Below, piece by piece: positions 24,668 through 33,880 of a stretch of 64,000 nt of DNA (the stretch's first letter is position 1; each line of letters starts with the position of its first letter). This DNA comes from Bradyrhizobium sp. CB2312 (lineage in GTDB: Bacteria > Pseudomonadota > Alphaproteobacteria > Rhizobiales > Xanthobacteraceae): the NCBI RefSeq assembly GCF_029714425.1, contig NZ_CP121668.1, positions 1,261,501-1,325,500 on the forward strand. Direction: 5' to 3'. Under the pieces are notes generated by a model. That model saw only the letters and a program-made list of their open reading frames with translations. It was not told the DNA's origin and made no database searches. Both the position numbers and the translations under genes were made by a program.

Positions 24668-26035
24668 TTATTCCGCGGCGTCGCGCGGCTGCACCTTCCA
24701 GGCGCCGGCGGCTGGCCTTTGCAGTCCGAGATTCTCCCGCAGTGTCTTGCCGCGATACTCCTTCTGGAACAGGCCGCGCCGCTGCAATTCCGGCACGATA
24801 TGCTGCACGAAATCGGCATAGGAGCCGGGCACATAGGTTGCGGCAATGACGAAACCGTCGCAGCCGCGCTCGACGAACATCTCCTCCAGTCTGTCGGCGA
24901 TCTCCGTGGGGCCGCCGACCATGGCGTCGTGCACCTGGCCGCGGCCGGAGAAGGTGACGAAGTCGCGCGCGCTCGGATTGCTCTTGCCGGAAGTCTTCAG
25001 CACGCCGTCGCGGATGCCGAGAATGCCCTGCATGCTCTTCAAGTCCTCCGTCGTCAGCGGCTCGTCGAGATCTTTGGAGGCGAAATCGTAGTTGAGCGCT
25101 TCGGCGAGCAGCGACAGCGCGTCGATCTGGAGCGGCAGCTTGTTGATCAGCGCCATCTTGTCCTCGGCCTCGGCCTTGGTCGCGGCGCAGACCGGCGTGG
25201 TCAGATTGCACAGGAACATCTGGTCGGGATCGCGTCCCGCCTTCGCGGCCTCGTTGCGCACGGACGCATAGCCTTCCTTCGCGGCGGCAAGATTGCGCGC
25301 GGCGGTGAAGATCACCTCGCCCCATCGCCCCGCAAAGCGCTGGCCCCGGCCGGACGCTCCGGCCTGGATGATGACGGGGTGGCCCTGCTGCGAGCGCGGC
25401 ACCGTGAACGGGCCGCGCGACTTGAAGGCCGGCCCGTTGTGATCGAGCCGCTTCACCTTGCCTGGATCGGCAAAGCGGCCGGTCTTCTTGTCCATGATGA
25501 TTGCGCCGTCTTCCCAGGTGTCCCAATGGCCGAGCACGACCTCCATGAACTCGTCGGCCTTGTCGTAGCGGGAATCGTGTTCGGGATGGGAATCGCGCCC
25601 CATGTTGAGGGCCTCGCCGTCGTTGAGCGAGGTCACGACGTTCCAGCCGGCGCGCCCGCCGGACATCAGGTCGAGCGTGGCAAAGCGGCGCGCGACGTCG
25701 AACGGCTCGTAATAGGTGGTCGAACAGGTCGCGCCCAGGCCAAGCTTGTCGGTGACCATGCCCATCGTGGTCAGCACGATCAGCGGATCCATCTTCACGC
25801 AGCGGATGCCGTATTCGACGGTGTGCGCGTGGTCGTTGCCGTAGCGGTCCGGCATCGCGAGGCGATCGTCGAAGAAGGCCATGTGGAACTTGCCCGCTTC
25901 GAGAATCCTGGCGATCTCCTGGTAATAATCCGCCGACATTGAATCGTCGCGGGAGTCCGGGTGGCGCCAGGAGCTCGGCAGGTTCGTGCAGTTCTGCGCC
26001 TGAAGGAAGCCGACCAGGACCATCTGCCGATTCAT
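24668..26035 (-). CDS. LLM-class flavin-dependent monooxygenase (NtaA/DszA type), second copy
   Basis: A 455-residue luciferase-like monooxygenase with RRFATLDLMSGGRAGWNVVTS (FMN pocket), PVIIQAGASGRGQRFA and a C-terminal RGLFQKEYRGKTLRENLGL typical of the NtaA branch. It is the middle gene of a tight operon. The ATG at 26035 is preferred; a TTG five codons earlier is itself part of the TTGGAGAA ribosome-binding stretch. It is a different subfamily member from the 2449-3828 protein, with only the shared family motifs in common. A partner flavin reductase is not adjacent. Confidence 0.88.
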   Translation of the reverse strand: MNRQMVLVGFLQAQNCTNLPSSWRHPDSRDDSMSADYYQEIARILEAGKFHMAFFDDRLAMPDRYGNDHAHTVEYGIRCVKMDPLIVLTTMGMVTDKLGLGATCSTTYYEPFDVARRFATLDLMSGGRAGWNVVTSLNDGEALNMGRDSHPEHDSRYDKADEFMEVVLGHWDTWEDGAIIMDKKTGRFADPGKVKRLDHNGPAFKSRGPFTVPRSQQGHPVIIQAGASGRGQRFAGRWGEVIFTAARNLAAAKEGYASVRNEAAKAGRDPDQMFLCNLTTPVCAATKAEAEDKMALINKLPLQIDALSLLAEALNYDFASKDLDEPLTTEDLKSMQGILGIRDGVLKTSGKSNPSARDFVTFSGRGQVHDAMVGGPTEIADRLEEMFVERGCDGFVIAATYVPGSYADFVQHIVPELQRRGLFQKEYRGKTLRENLGLQRPAAGAWKVQPRDAAE

Positions 26036-26056
26036 GCTGCTGTTCTCCAAATTCGC

Positions 26057-27109
26057 TCAGGCCAGATCGAGCACCGTGTCGAGCCGGTACTCGCGCGCCA
26101 GTGCGCGCATCTTCTCCCAGGTGGCATCCTCAACATCGATGCCGTCACGCAGGCGCTGCTGCTCGCGGATGCCCTCGATCTCGCCGGGATAGTAGACGCC
26201 CTTGCTGCCCTCCGAGGGCGGCGTCGATTTCAGGTAATGCGCGAACTCCGCGACCTCGCGCTTGAACTCCTTGAGCGGGCGGAACGCGGCGACGTTGAAC
26301 ACCGCCATGAAGCATCCGTCATTGTGCCGTCCCGTCGGCTCGACGCCGAAGCCGAGACCGGTGAGCAGGCCGCACAGCACCTCGACCATGGCGGCAAGGC
26401 CGCTGCCCTTGTAACCCTCGGTGCCGCCGAGCGGCAGCAGCGCGCCGCCCTTGCGGTATTGCGTCGGATCGGTGGTGTGCCGTCCCTCCGCATCGATGAT
26501 CCAACCGGTGGGGATTTCTTCGCCGCGCGCGACCGCGAGCTGGATCTTGCCGGCTGCGACCGCAGAGGTCGCCATGTCCAGGTAGAACGGCGCCGTGAGA
26601 TCGGACGGCACCGCGATCGAGATCGGGTTGGTGCCGAGCCGCGCCTCCTTGCCGCCGAATGGCGCCACGTGCTTCGGCGAGCGGCCGGAATCCGCCGTCG
26701 CGATCCCGATCATGCCCTCGCGCATCGCCATCAAGGGATAGGCGGCGAGGCGGCCGACATGGCTCTGGCGGAACACGGTGCAGGCGGCGACGTTCGCCGT
26801 CTTCGCCTTCTCGATCGTCAGCGCCATCGCCTTGGCGTTGACGTGGAAACCAAAACCCCAATGGCCGTCGATCACGGTCGTGGTCGGCGATTCCTGGACG
26901 ATGGTCCATGGTGCGCCGGGCACGATGTGGCCGGCCTTGATGCGGTCGATATAGGTGGGAACGGCAATCACGCCGTGGGAATCGTGGCCGGCGAGATTGG
27001 CGTTGACGCAGCCGGTGGCGACCGCGTCGGCCTCTTCTTCGGACGCTCCGGCGGCCCGGAGCAGGGCGGCGCTGATGCGCGTGAGGCGGTCGGCCCTGAC
27101 GATCGGCAT
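26057..27109 (-). CDS. Malate/L-lactate dehydrogenase (Ldh2) family oxidoreductase
   Basis: A 350-residue NAD(P)-dependent 2-hydroxyacid dehydrogenase of the Ldh2/YlbC/ComC type, unrelated to classical LDH. Seen marks are the HDSHGV active-site motif near residue 43, VFRQSHVGRLAAYPLMA, and GTNPISIAVPS. It is the first gene of the operon with the monooxygenase and FAH-family genes. Family members act on malate, lactate, sulfolactate or ureidoglycolate, so the enzyme probably oxidises or reduces a small hydroxyacid produced in the same pathway. Confidence 0.88.
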   Translation of the reverse strand: MPIVRADRLTRISAALLRAAGASEEEADAVATGCVNANLAGHDSHGVIAVPTYIDRIKAGHIVPGAPWTIVQESPTTTVIDGHWGFGFHVNAKAMALTIEKAKTANVAACTVFRQSHVGRLAAYPLMAMREGMIGIATADSGRSPKHVAPFGGKEARLGTNPISIAVPSDLTAPFYLDMATSAVAAGKIQLAVARGEEIPTGWIIDAEGRHTTDPTQYRKGGALLPLGGTEGYKGSGLAAMVEVLCGLLTGLGFGVEPTGRHNDGCFMAVFNVAAFRPLKEFKREVAEFAHYLKSTPPSEGSKGVYYPGEIEGIREQQRLRDGIDVEDATWEKMRALAREYRLDTVLDLA

Positions 27110-27405
27110 GGCGTTCCCTCAGCCTGGTGCCCTTAACGGGCTGCTTGTTGGGAGCCATCGTCTCAAAGCGCGGGAGCGATATCAATCTCCCGTAAACCAA
27201 TACAGGGCTGCAAATTCGTAAAGAGAGCGCGCCTTTGGTCGAGGATTTGTCCCGTGCGGCGGTATTTTCGTGAGTTTAGTACCGCACGTTCGCAGCTCGT
27301 TCACTTTGATCGATGGTTTGCCGCAGGCAATAACGACCACTTAGGCGGTCGCCCTTCATAAAGGCATCCGGGATAAATAGGCAGAAATGCCCGGGAGCTA
27401 AGATC

Positions 27406-30400
27406 GTGTCGACGACACTCGCGCGCACCTTTGCGGCGTTGAGCGCCATCAATGAAGCGATCCTCTACGCGAAATCGCCGGACGAGCTGTACCAGAAGGT
27501 CTGCGACGCCGGGTTTTCGAGCGGGGATTTTTTGGCCGTCGCCGTGTTCCTGGTGGATGCGGATGGTCAGCGGCTTCGTTTCGCCGCCGGTTGCGGCGAC
27601 GACATTCGGCGGCTGCGTGCGCTCCTGATCACCACGGAAGCCGACACGCCCGAAGGGTCGGGCGTCGGCGGCGAGGCGTTTCGCGATCAGAAGCTATGCA
27701 TCAGCAACGACTATCTGAACGATCCGCGGTCACTGGCGTGGCGCGCGGGCGCGGCCAGCGCCAATATCGGCGCGGCCGCGGCGTTGCCGCTGCTCTGCGA
27801 CGGCAAGAGCGTCGGCGTGCTCTATGTGACTCGGAGCGAGGCCAACTCGCTCAACGAGCAGATGGTATCGCTGTTCGAGCGCATGTCGGCCAACATTTCC
27901 TATGTGCTGGAAAATTTTGCACGTGAGGCCGCGCGGCGGTCCGGCGAGCGCGCGATGCGGCGCCTCAACCGCATGTTCGGCGCGATCAGCGCGACCAATG
28001 AAGCCATCCTGCGCGCCAAGACCGATCTCGAGCTCTATCAGCTCGTCTGCGATGCCGCCGTGCACAGCGGCAAGTCGCTGGCGACGATCGTGTTGCTGCG
28101 CGAGCCGGATTCGCACTGGATGGTCCCGGTCGCCTCCACCGGAGAGAACCTCCAACTGGTCACCCAGGCGCGCTATTCGATCGACCCCGACAATCCCTAC
28201 GGCAAGGGTCTCTCCGGCGAGGTATTCCGCACGCAGAAAGCCATCGTCGAGGACGATCTTGCCAGTCGCACCAAGGGCTCGCCCTGGGAGCAGGCCAATG
28301 TCAACACCGGCGTCGCGGCCTGCGTCGTCGCGCCGCTGATCAGGCACGGCGAGAGCGTCGGCGTGCTGCTGTTCTTCATCAGCCGTTCCTGGGCCAAGGA
28401 CGAGGAGATCGTCGCGCTGCTGCTGCGCATGGCCGAGAACGTCTCGTTCGCGATCGAGAATTTCGGCCGCGAGGCCGAGAAGGCAAGGATCGCCGCCGAA
28501 GAGGAACGCCTGGCGCGCATGTATGCGGCGCTCAGCGCCACCAACGAAGCGATCCTGCGCGCGCGCTCGCGCCCGGAGCTGTTCGAGCTCGTCTGCGAAG
28601 CGACCGCCAAGGGCGCCAAGTTCACCTCGGTCAGCATCGCGCTGGTCGACCATCGCGCCGAGCTGTTGCGTGTCGTCGCCAGCTACGGCCCGAATGCCGC
28701 GCAGGTCCGTAACTTCAGGTTCTCCATCTCCGACCAGGTGCCGGAGGGGCGCGGGCTGACCGGCACCGCGTTCCGCACACGCCAGCCTGCCATCAGCAAC
28801 GACGTGTTCGCGGACGACCGCATCGCGCCGTGGCAGGCCATTGCCCGCCGGAGTGGCATCGCGTCCTCCGCGGCGCTGCCGCTGTTCAACGGCGAACGGG
28901 TCGAAGGCGTGTTCCTGTTCAACTCTCCGGACCGCGACACCTTCACGGAGGAACTGGTCGAGCTGCTGCGCAAGCTCCAGGCCAATGTCGCCTTCGCGCT
29001 GGAGAATTTCGATCGCGCCGACGAGAAGGCCAAGGCCGAAATGCAGCGCAATCGTCTGCGCGGCATGCTCGAGGCGCTGAGCGCGACCAACGAAGCCATC
29101 ATGCGGGTCAAGACCCGCGCCGAATTGTTCGAAGTCGTGTGCGAAGCGGCGGTGCTTGGCGGCACCTTCTCCTCCGCGACCATCGCCATGGTGGACGCGA
29201 CCGGACACTATCTCGACATTGCGATGACCAAGGGCGAGAGCTGCTATCAGGTCAAGCAATGGCGGTTCTCGACGTCGGCCGACGACCCCGAGGGCCGCGG
29301 GCTGACCGGCACCTGCTTCCGCAGGCGTGCGCCTTGCGTCGCCAACGAACTCCTCACCGACGTCCGCACCGCGCACTGGCACCAGATTGCCCGCATCCAG
29401 GGCACCAAATCGGGCGCCTGCTTTCCGCTGCTCAGCAATGGCCATCAGGCGGTCGGCGTGCTGCTGTTTCTCTCGCCGGACGAAGGCTCGTTCACGCCGG
29501 ATCTGGTCCAGCTGCTGGGACGGCTCGCCGAGAACGTGTCGTTCGCGCTGGACAATTTCGAGCGCGCCGAGGAAAAGGCCCGCACCGAGGCGCAGAAGGA
29601 GCGCCTGACGCGCATGTTCGCGGCGCTGAGCGCCACCAACGAGGCGATCATGCGGGCGAAGTCGCGCGCCGAGCTGTTCGACCTCGTCTGCGTCGCCGCA
29701 TCGAACGGCGCCAAGTTCACTTCGACCACGATCGCGCTGGCGAGGCCCGACAGCGACCAGCTCGAGATCGTGGCCGCGGCCGGACCGTCCGCCGACACCA
29801 CGCGCAACGTCCGCCTCTCCATCGACCCCGAGCGTCCGGAAGGGCGCGGCATGAGCGGTACGGCGTTCCGCACGCGCCAGCCCTGCATCAGCAATGACTA
29901 TCTCAACGACGATCGCGTTCGCGCCTTTCATGCCATCGTCCGCGGCGACGGCGCGCGGTCAGGCGCGGCGTTCCCGCTGACCGCGCACGATCAGGCCGTC
30001 GGCGTCATGATCTACATGTCGACCGAGCCGGCCGCCTTCACGGCGGAATTCGTCGAATTGTTGCAGCGTCTGGCCGACAACGTCTCCTTTGCGATGGAGA
30101 ATTTCGACCGCGCCGACGAGAAGAGCCAGGCGGACGAGCGGATCGAATATCTCGCCTCGCATGACAGCCTGACCGATCTGCCGAACCGTGAGACCTTCAA
30201 CGGGCTATTGCGGCAGGCGATCGATGAAGCGCAGCGCCGCGATCACCGTTTCGCGGTGCTGTTCATCGATCTCGACCGCTTCAAGGTCATCAACGATTCG
30301 CTCGGACACGAGGCCGGCGATCTGCTGCTGCTCGAAGTGGCGAACCGCTTGCGCGGCGCGCTGCGGGCCAGCGACGTCGTCGCGCGTCTCGGCGGCGACG

Positions 30401-31515
30401 AGTTCGTGGTGATCCTCGACCAGTGCGGCGAGATCGACGACGTCCAGCGCATCGCGACTGGACTCTTGACGGCGCTGGCCGAGCCTATGCAGCTGGCCGG
30501 GCACGAATGTCACACCACGGCGTCGATCGGCATCGCGATGTATCAGGCCAACGGCTCCGACGCGCAGACGCTGACCAAGAACGCCGACATGGCGATGTAC
30601 CTCGCCAAGGAAGACGGCAAGAACGGCTACCGCTTCTTCTCCAAGGAGGTGAAGACGCAATCGATCGAGCGGCTCTCGCTGGAGAGCGCGCTGCGCCGGG
30701 CGCTGGAGCGCGAGCAGTTCTCGCTGAACTACCAGCCCAAGGTCGACATGGAGACTGGCCAGATCACGGGTGTCGAAGCCTTGCTGCGCTGGACCCATCC
30801 CGAACTCGGCAGCGTCTCGCCGGCGCAGTTCATTCCGCTTGCGGAGGAAACCGGCTTGATCGTGCCGATCGGCCGCTGGGTGCTGAACGAGGCCTGCGCG
30901 CAGGCGATGGCCTGGCAGCGCCGCGGCCTGCTGCCGCTGTCGATGGCGGTCAACCTGTCGCCGCGGCAGTTCGCCGACGAGCATCTGTTGCAGGACGTCG
31001 ACGAGGCGCTGGCGGCCTCGGGCATGTCGCCGGTGCTGCTCCAGCTCGAGGTCACCGAGAGCATGATGATGCGCAACGTCGGGCGGGCGCTGAAGGTGCT
31101 CGACGCCATCCAGAGCCGCGGCATTCGCTTGGCAATCGACGATTTCGGCACCGGCTATTCGTCGATGTCGCTGATGAAGCATTTCCCGATCGACACCATC
31201 AAGATCGACCGCTCCTTCGTGCGCGACCTGCCGCAGGATTCGGAAGACCAGGCGATCGCGCAGGCGATCATCAGCATGGGCAAGGCGCTCGGCATGACCG
31301 TCGTTGCCGAAGGCGTCGAGAACGCCGAGCAGGAGGCATTCCTGCGCACCCATGGCTGCGACGAGATGCAGGGCTATCTCATCTCCAAGCCGCTGCCCGC
31401 GAAGCAGATGGCCGAGCTGCTGCGGCCGATGATGCTGCCGGTCGCGCCGCCGCTCCAGCCGGAGCCGGCCTCCGGCGACGCCGCCGCGTCAGGGCTGAAA
31501 CGCGCTGTCATCTAG
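27406..31515 (+). CDS. Five-GAF diguanylate cyclase/phosphodiesterase (GGDEF-EAL)
   Basis: A 1369-residue cytoplasmic signalling protein with no membrane spans. Five GAF modules of about 183 residues follow one another. Each starts with a near-copy of ALSATNEAI, with module boundaries at codons 27961, 28507, 29053 and 29602. The GGDEF domain follows (GGDEF at 996-1000) with an RASD inhibitory I-site five residues before it. The EAL domain follows (EAL at 1124-1126) and includes DDFGTGYSS. Both catalytic signatures look intact, so it may make and break cyclic-di-GMP under control of GAF ligands. The GTG start has GGGAG upstream. It lies just upstream of the exopolysaccharide region, which c-di-GMP often controls. 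Confidence 0.93.
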   Translation: MSTTLARTFAALSAINEAILYAKSPDELYQKVCDAGFSSGDFLAVAVFLVDADGQRLRFAAGCGDDIRRLRALLITTEADTPEGSGVGGEAFRDQKLCISNDYLNDPRSLAWRAGAASANIGAAAALPLLCDGKSVGVLYVTRSEANSLNEQMVSLFERMSANISYVLENFAREAARRSGERAMRRLNRMFGAISATNEAILRAKTDLELYQLVCDAAVHSGKSLATIVLLREPDSHWMVPVASTGENLQLVTQARYSIDPDNPYGKGLSGEVFRTQKAIVEDDLASRTKGSPWEQANVNTGVAACVVAPLIRHGESVGVLLFFISRSWAKDEEIVALLLRMAENVSFAIENFGREAEKARIAAEEERLARMYAALSATNEAILRARSRPELFELVCEATAKGAKFTSVSIALVDHRAELLRVVASYGPNAAQVRNFRFSISDQVPEGRGLTGTAFRTRQPAISNDVFADDRIAPWQAIARRSGIASSAALPLFNGERVEGVFLFNSPDRDTFTEELVELLRKLQANVAFALENFDRADEKAKAEMQRNRLRGMLEALSATNEAIMRVKTRAELFEVVCEAAVLGGTFSSATIAMVDATGHYLDIAMTKGESCYQVKQWRFSTSADDPEGRGLTGTCFRRRAPCVANELLTDVRTAHWHQIARIQGTKSGACFPLLSNGHQAVGVLLFLSPDEGSFTPDLVQLLGRLAENVSFALDNFERAEEKARTEAQKERLTRMFAALSATNEAIMRAKSRAELFDLVCVAASNGAKFTSTTIALARPDSDQLEIVAAAGPSADTTRNVRLSIDPERPEGRGMSGTAFRTRQPCISNDYLNDDRVRAFHAIVRGDGARSGAAFPLTAHDQAVGVMIYMSTEPAAFTAEFVELLQRLADNVSFAMENFDRADEKSQADERIEYLASHDSLTDLPNRETFNGLLRQAIDEAQRRDHRFAVLFIDLDRFKVINDSLGHEAGDLLLLEVANRLRGALRASDVVARLGGDEFVVILDQCGEIDDVQRIATGLLTALAEPMQLAGHECHTTASIGIAMYQANGSDAQTLTKNADMAMYLAKEDGKNGYRFFSKEVKTQSIERLSLESALRRALEREQFSLNYQPKVDMETGQITGVEALLRWTHPELGSVSPAQFIPLAEETGLIVPIGRWVLNEACAQAMAWQRRGLLPLSMAVNLSPRQFADEHLLQDVDEALAASGMSPVLLQLEVTESMMMRNVGRALKVLDAIQSRGIRLAIDDFGTGYSSMSLMKHFPIDTIKIDRSFVRDLPQDSEDQAIAQAIISMGKALGMTVVAEGVENAEQEAFLRTHGCDEMQGYLISKPLPAKQMAELLRPMMLPVAPPLQPEPASGDAAASGLKRAVI

Positions 31516-31830
31516 CGGCTGCGGGTGCAGCTCGCGGACGTCGTGCTCGCCGGCTTCCGCCTTGCTCGGAAAATCCTGCGGTCCCGTCAGCGAGGTCTGC
31601 TCGACGAACAGCGCGAGAATCGTTCGCGCACCGTCGGCGAAGCTCGCGCCCTCGTTCAAGCCGAGCGCGGCGGACCATGTTGCGTTCATCGGCTCCTGGT
31701 CGTCGACCACCGCCATCGCAGGCCCCCACCACCAGGCGGGCGCGGGCGAGCGCTCGTCCTCGGGCACGACATGCCAGCGGACGAACTCATCCATCACGCG
31801 CTCGAATTCCAGGCGTACAGCCTGATGCAT
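31489..31830 (-). CDS. Hypothetical protein overlapping the end of the GAF-GGDEF-EAL gene
   Basis: A 113-residue protein that I do not recognise. It has an acidic, tryptophan-rich middle (APAWWWGPAMAVVDD) and a charged C-terminus (KAEAGEHDVRELHPQPLDD), without membrane spans. It is convergent with the large signalling gene and its last 27 bases overlap that gene's end. The composition is less arginine-rich than a shadow frame would be, which supports it being real. Function unknown. Confidence 0.6.
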   Translation of the reverse strand: MHQAVRLEFERVMDEFVRWHVVPEDERSPAPAWWWGPAMAVVDDQEPMNATWSAALGLNEGASFADGARTILALFVEQTSLTGPQDFPSKAEAGEHDVRELHPQPLDDSAFQP

Positions 31831-32061
31831 GCGGTCGATACTCCCAGAATCTGCATCCGATGACAGGCCGACGTACGGATTTTGATCGCAGCCTTGGCGT
31901 TCGGAAAAATCGGCTCGCGCATATCGGGCGGGCCATGCATGCCGACATCATCGTCGGCAATGCCTCAATGTGCGGCCGTCGGCGATACGCCAACGGCGGC
32001 AATGAACAGGCATTCTAGCCGCTGGGAGGTGCGGCAGGCAAGGTACGGATGTTACGGTTGC

Positions 32062-33054
<993 letters not shown>

Positions 33055-33073
33055 GTCGTAATCTACTCTTCTC

Positions 33074-33880
33074 TCAGCGATTGAACGGCCGGTTGCGGCT
33101 GAAGAGAAGATAGAGTGCGCGGGGGTTGGTGGTCAAATAGCGCCAGAACAGGCGGCGCGGCTCGAGCAAGGTCCGCCAGGCCCATTCGAGCCCGATCTTC
33201 TGCATCCAGACCGGCGCGCGCGCGCGGCTGCCCGACAGGAAGTTGAACAGGCCGCCGGATGTCTTGATAACGCCAACATTGGTGAGATGCGGCGTGAATT
33301 CCTCGACGAATGCCTGCTCGTTGGGCACGCCCAGCGCGAGCCACAGATAATCCGGCGCGAGCGCGTTGATCTCGTCGACCTTCGCGCGTAGCGCCTCGCC
33401 TCTGAGATAGCCGTGGCTGCGCCCGATGATCTTGAGCTCCGGATACATCTTCTGGACGTTCTCGACGGCGGCGAGGTTCTCGGCCTCGCTGGCGCCGAGC
33501 ATGTAGAAGGTGCGGCCCACAGCTTCCGCTTTGCGGGCGACGACATGGAACAGGTCCGTGGTCGAGACGCGCTCGGGCAGCGGAAACCAGGATTGCAGCT
33601 TCGAGGCCGTCACCAACGGCTGGCCGTCGGCATTGATCATGTCGGCGGCGCGGAACAGGCGCTCGGTCTGCGGCTCGGTCGAGCAGCGCGCCAGCACTTC
33701 GCCATTGGCCGAGGTCAGGAACAGCGGACGACCGATGCGCTTGTCGGGATTGGTGGCCTCGATCATGAAGTCGGCGGTCGCTTCCAGGTCGAGCGCGGCC
33801 ATGCGCAGGCCGCCGACCGTGATGCGCGGCACGTCGGCTGTGGCTGCCCTTCCGTCGAGGTTGACGCGGCGCTCAAGCAT
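33074..33880 (-). CDS. WecG/TagA/CpsF-family glycosyltransferase
   Basis: A 268-residue GT26 transferase. It has the INADGQPLV motif near residue 87, GRTFYMLGAS, and the conserved LWLALGVPNEQAF stretch followed by a V-KTSGG-LFNFLSG segment. These peripheral membrane enzymes transfer a sugar such as ManNAc or glucuronate to a lipid-linked intermediate. The start codon overlaps the stop of the upstream Wzz/BY-kinase-like gene by 8 bases, so translation is coupled. Acceptor and donor sugars are unknown. Confidence 0.9.
   Translation of the reverse strand: MLERRVNLDGRAATADVPRITVGGLRMAALDLEATADFMIEATNPDKRIGRPLFLTSANGEVLARCSTEPQTERLFRAADMINADGQPLVTASKLQSWFPLPERVSTTDLFHVVARKAEAVGRTFYMLGASEAENLAAVENVQKMYPELKIIGRSHGYLRGEALRAKVDEINALAPDYLWLALGVPNEQAFVEEFTPHLTNVGVIKTSGGLFNFLSGSRARAPVWMQKIGLEWAWRTLLEPRRLFWRYLTTNPRALYLLFSRNRPFNR

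Noticed and set aside
27406..30140. Five GAF modules as an assembly artefact
   Set aside because: The modules differ throughout except at their opening motif and keep one frame, so they are genuine ancient duplications.
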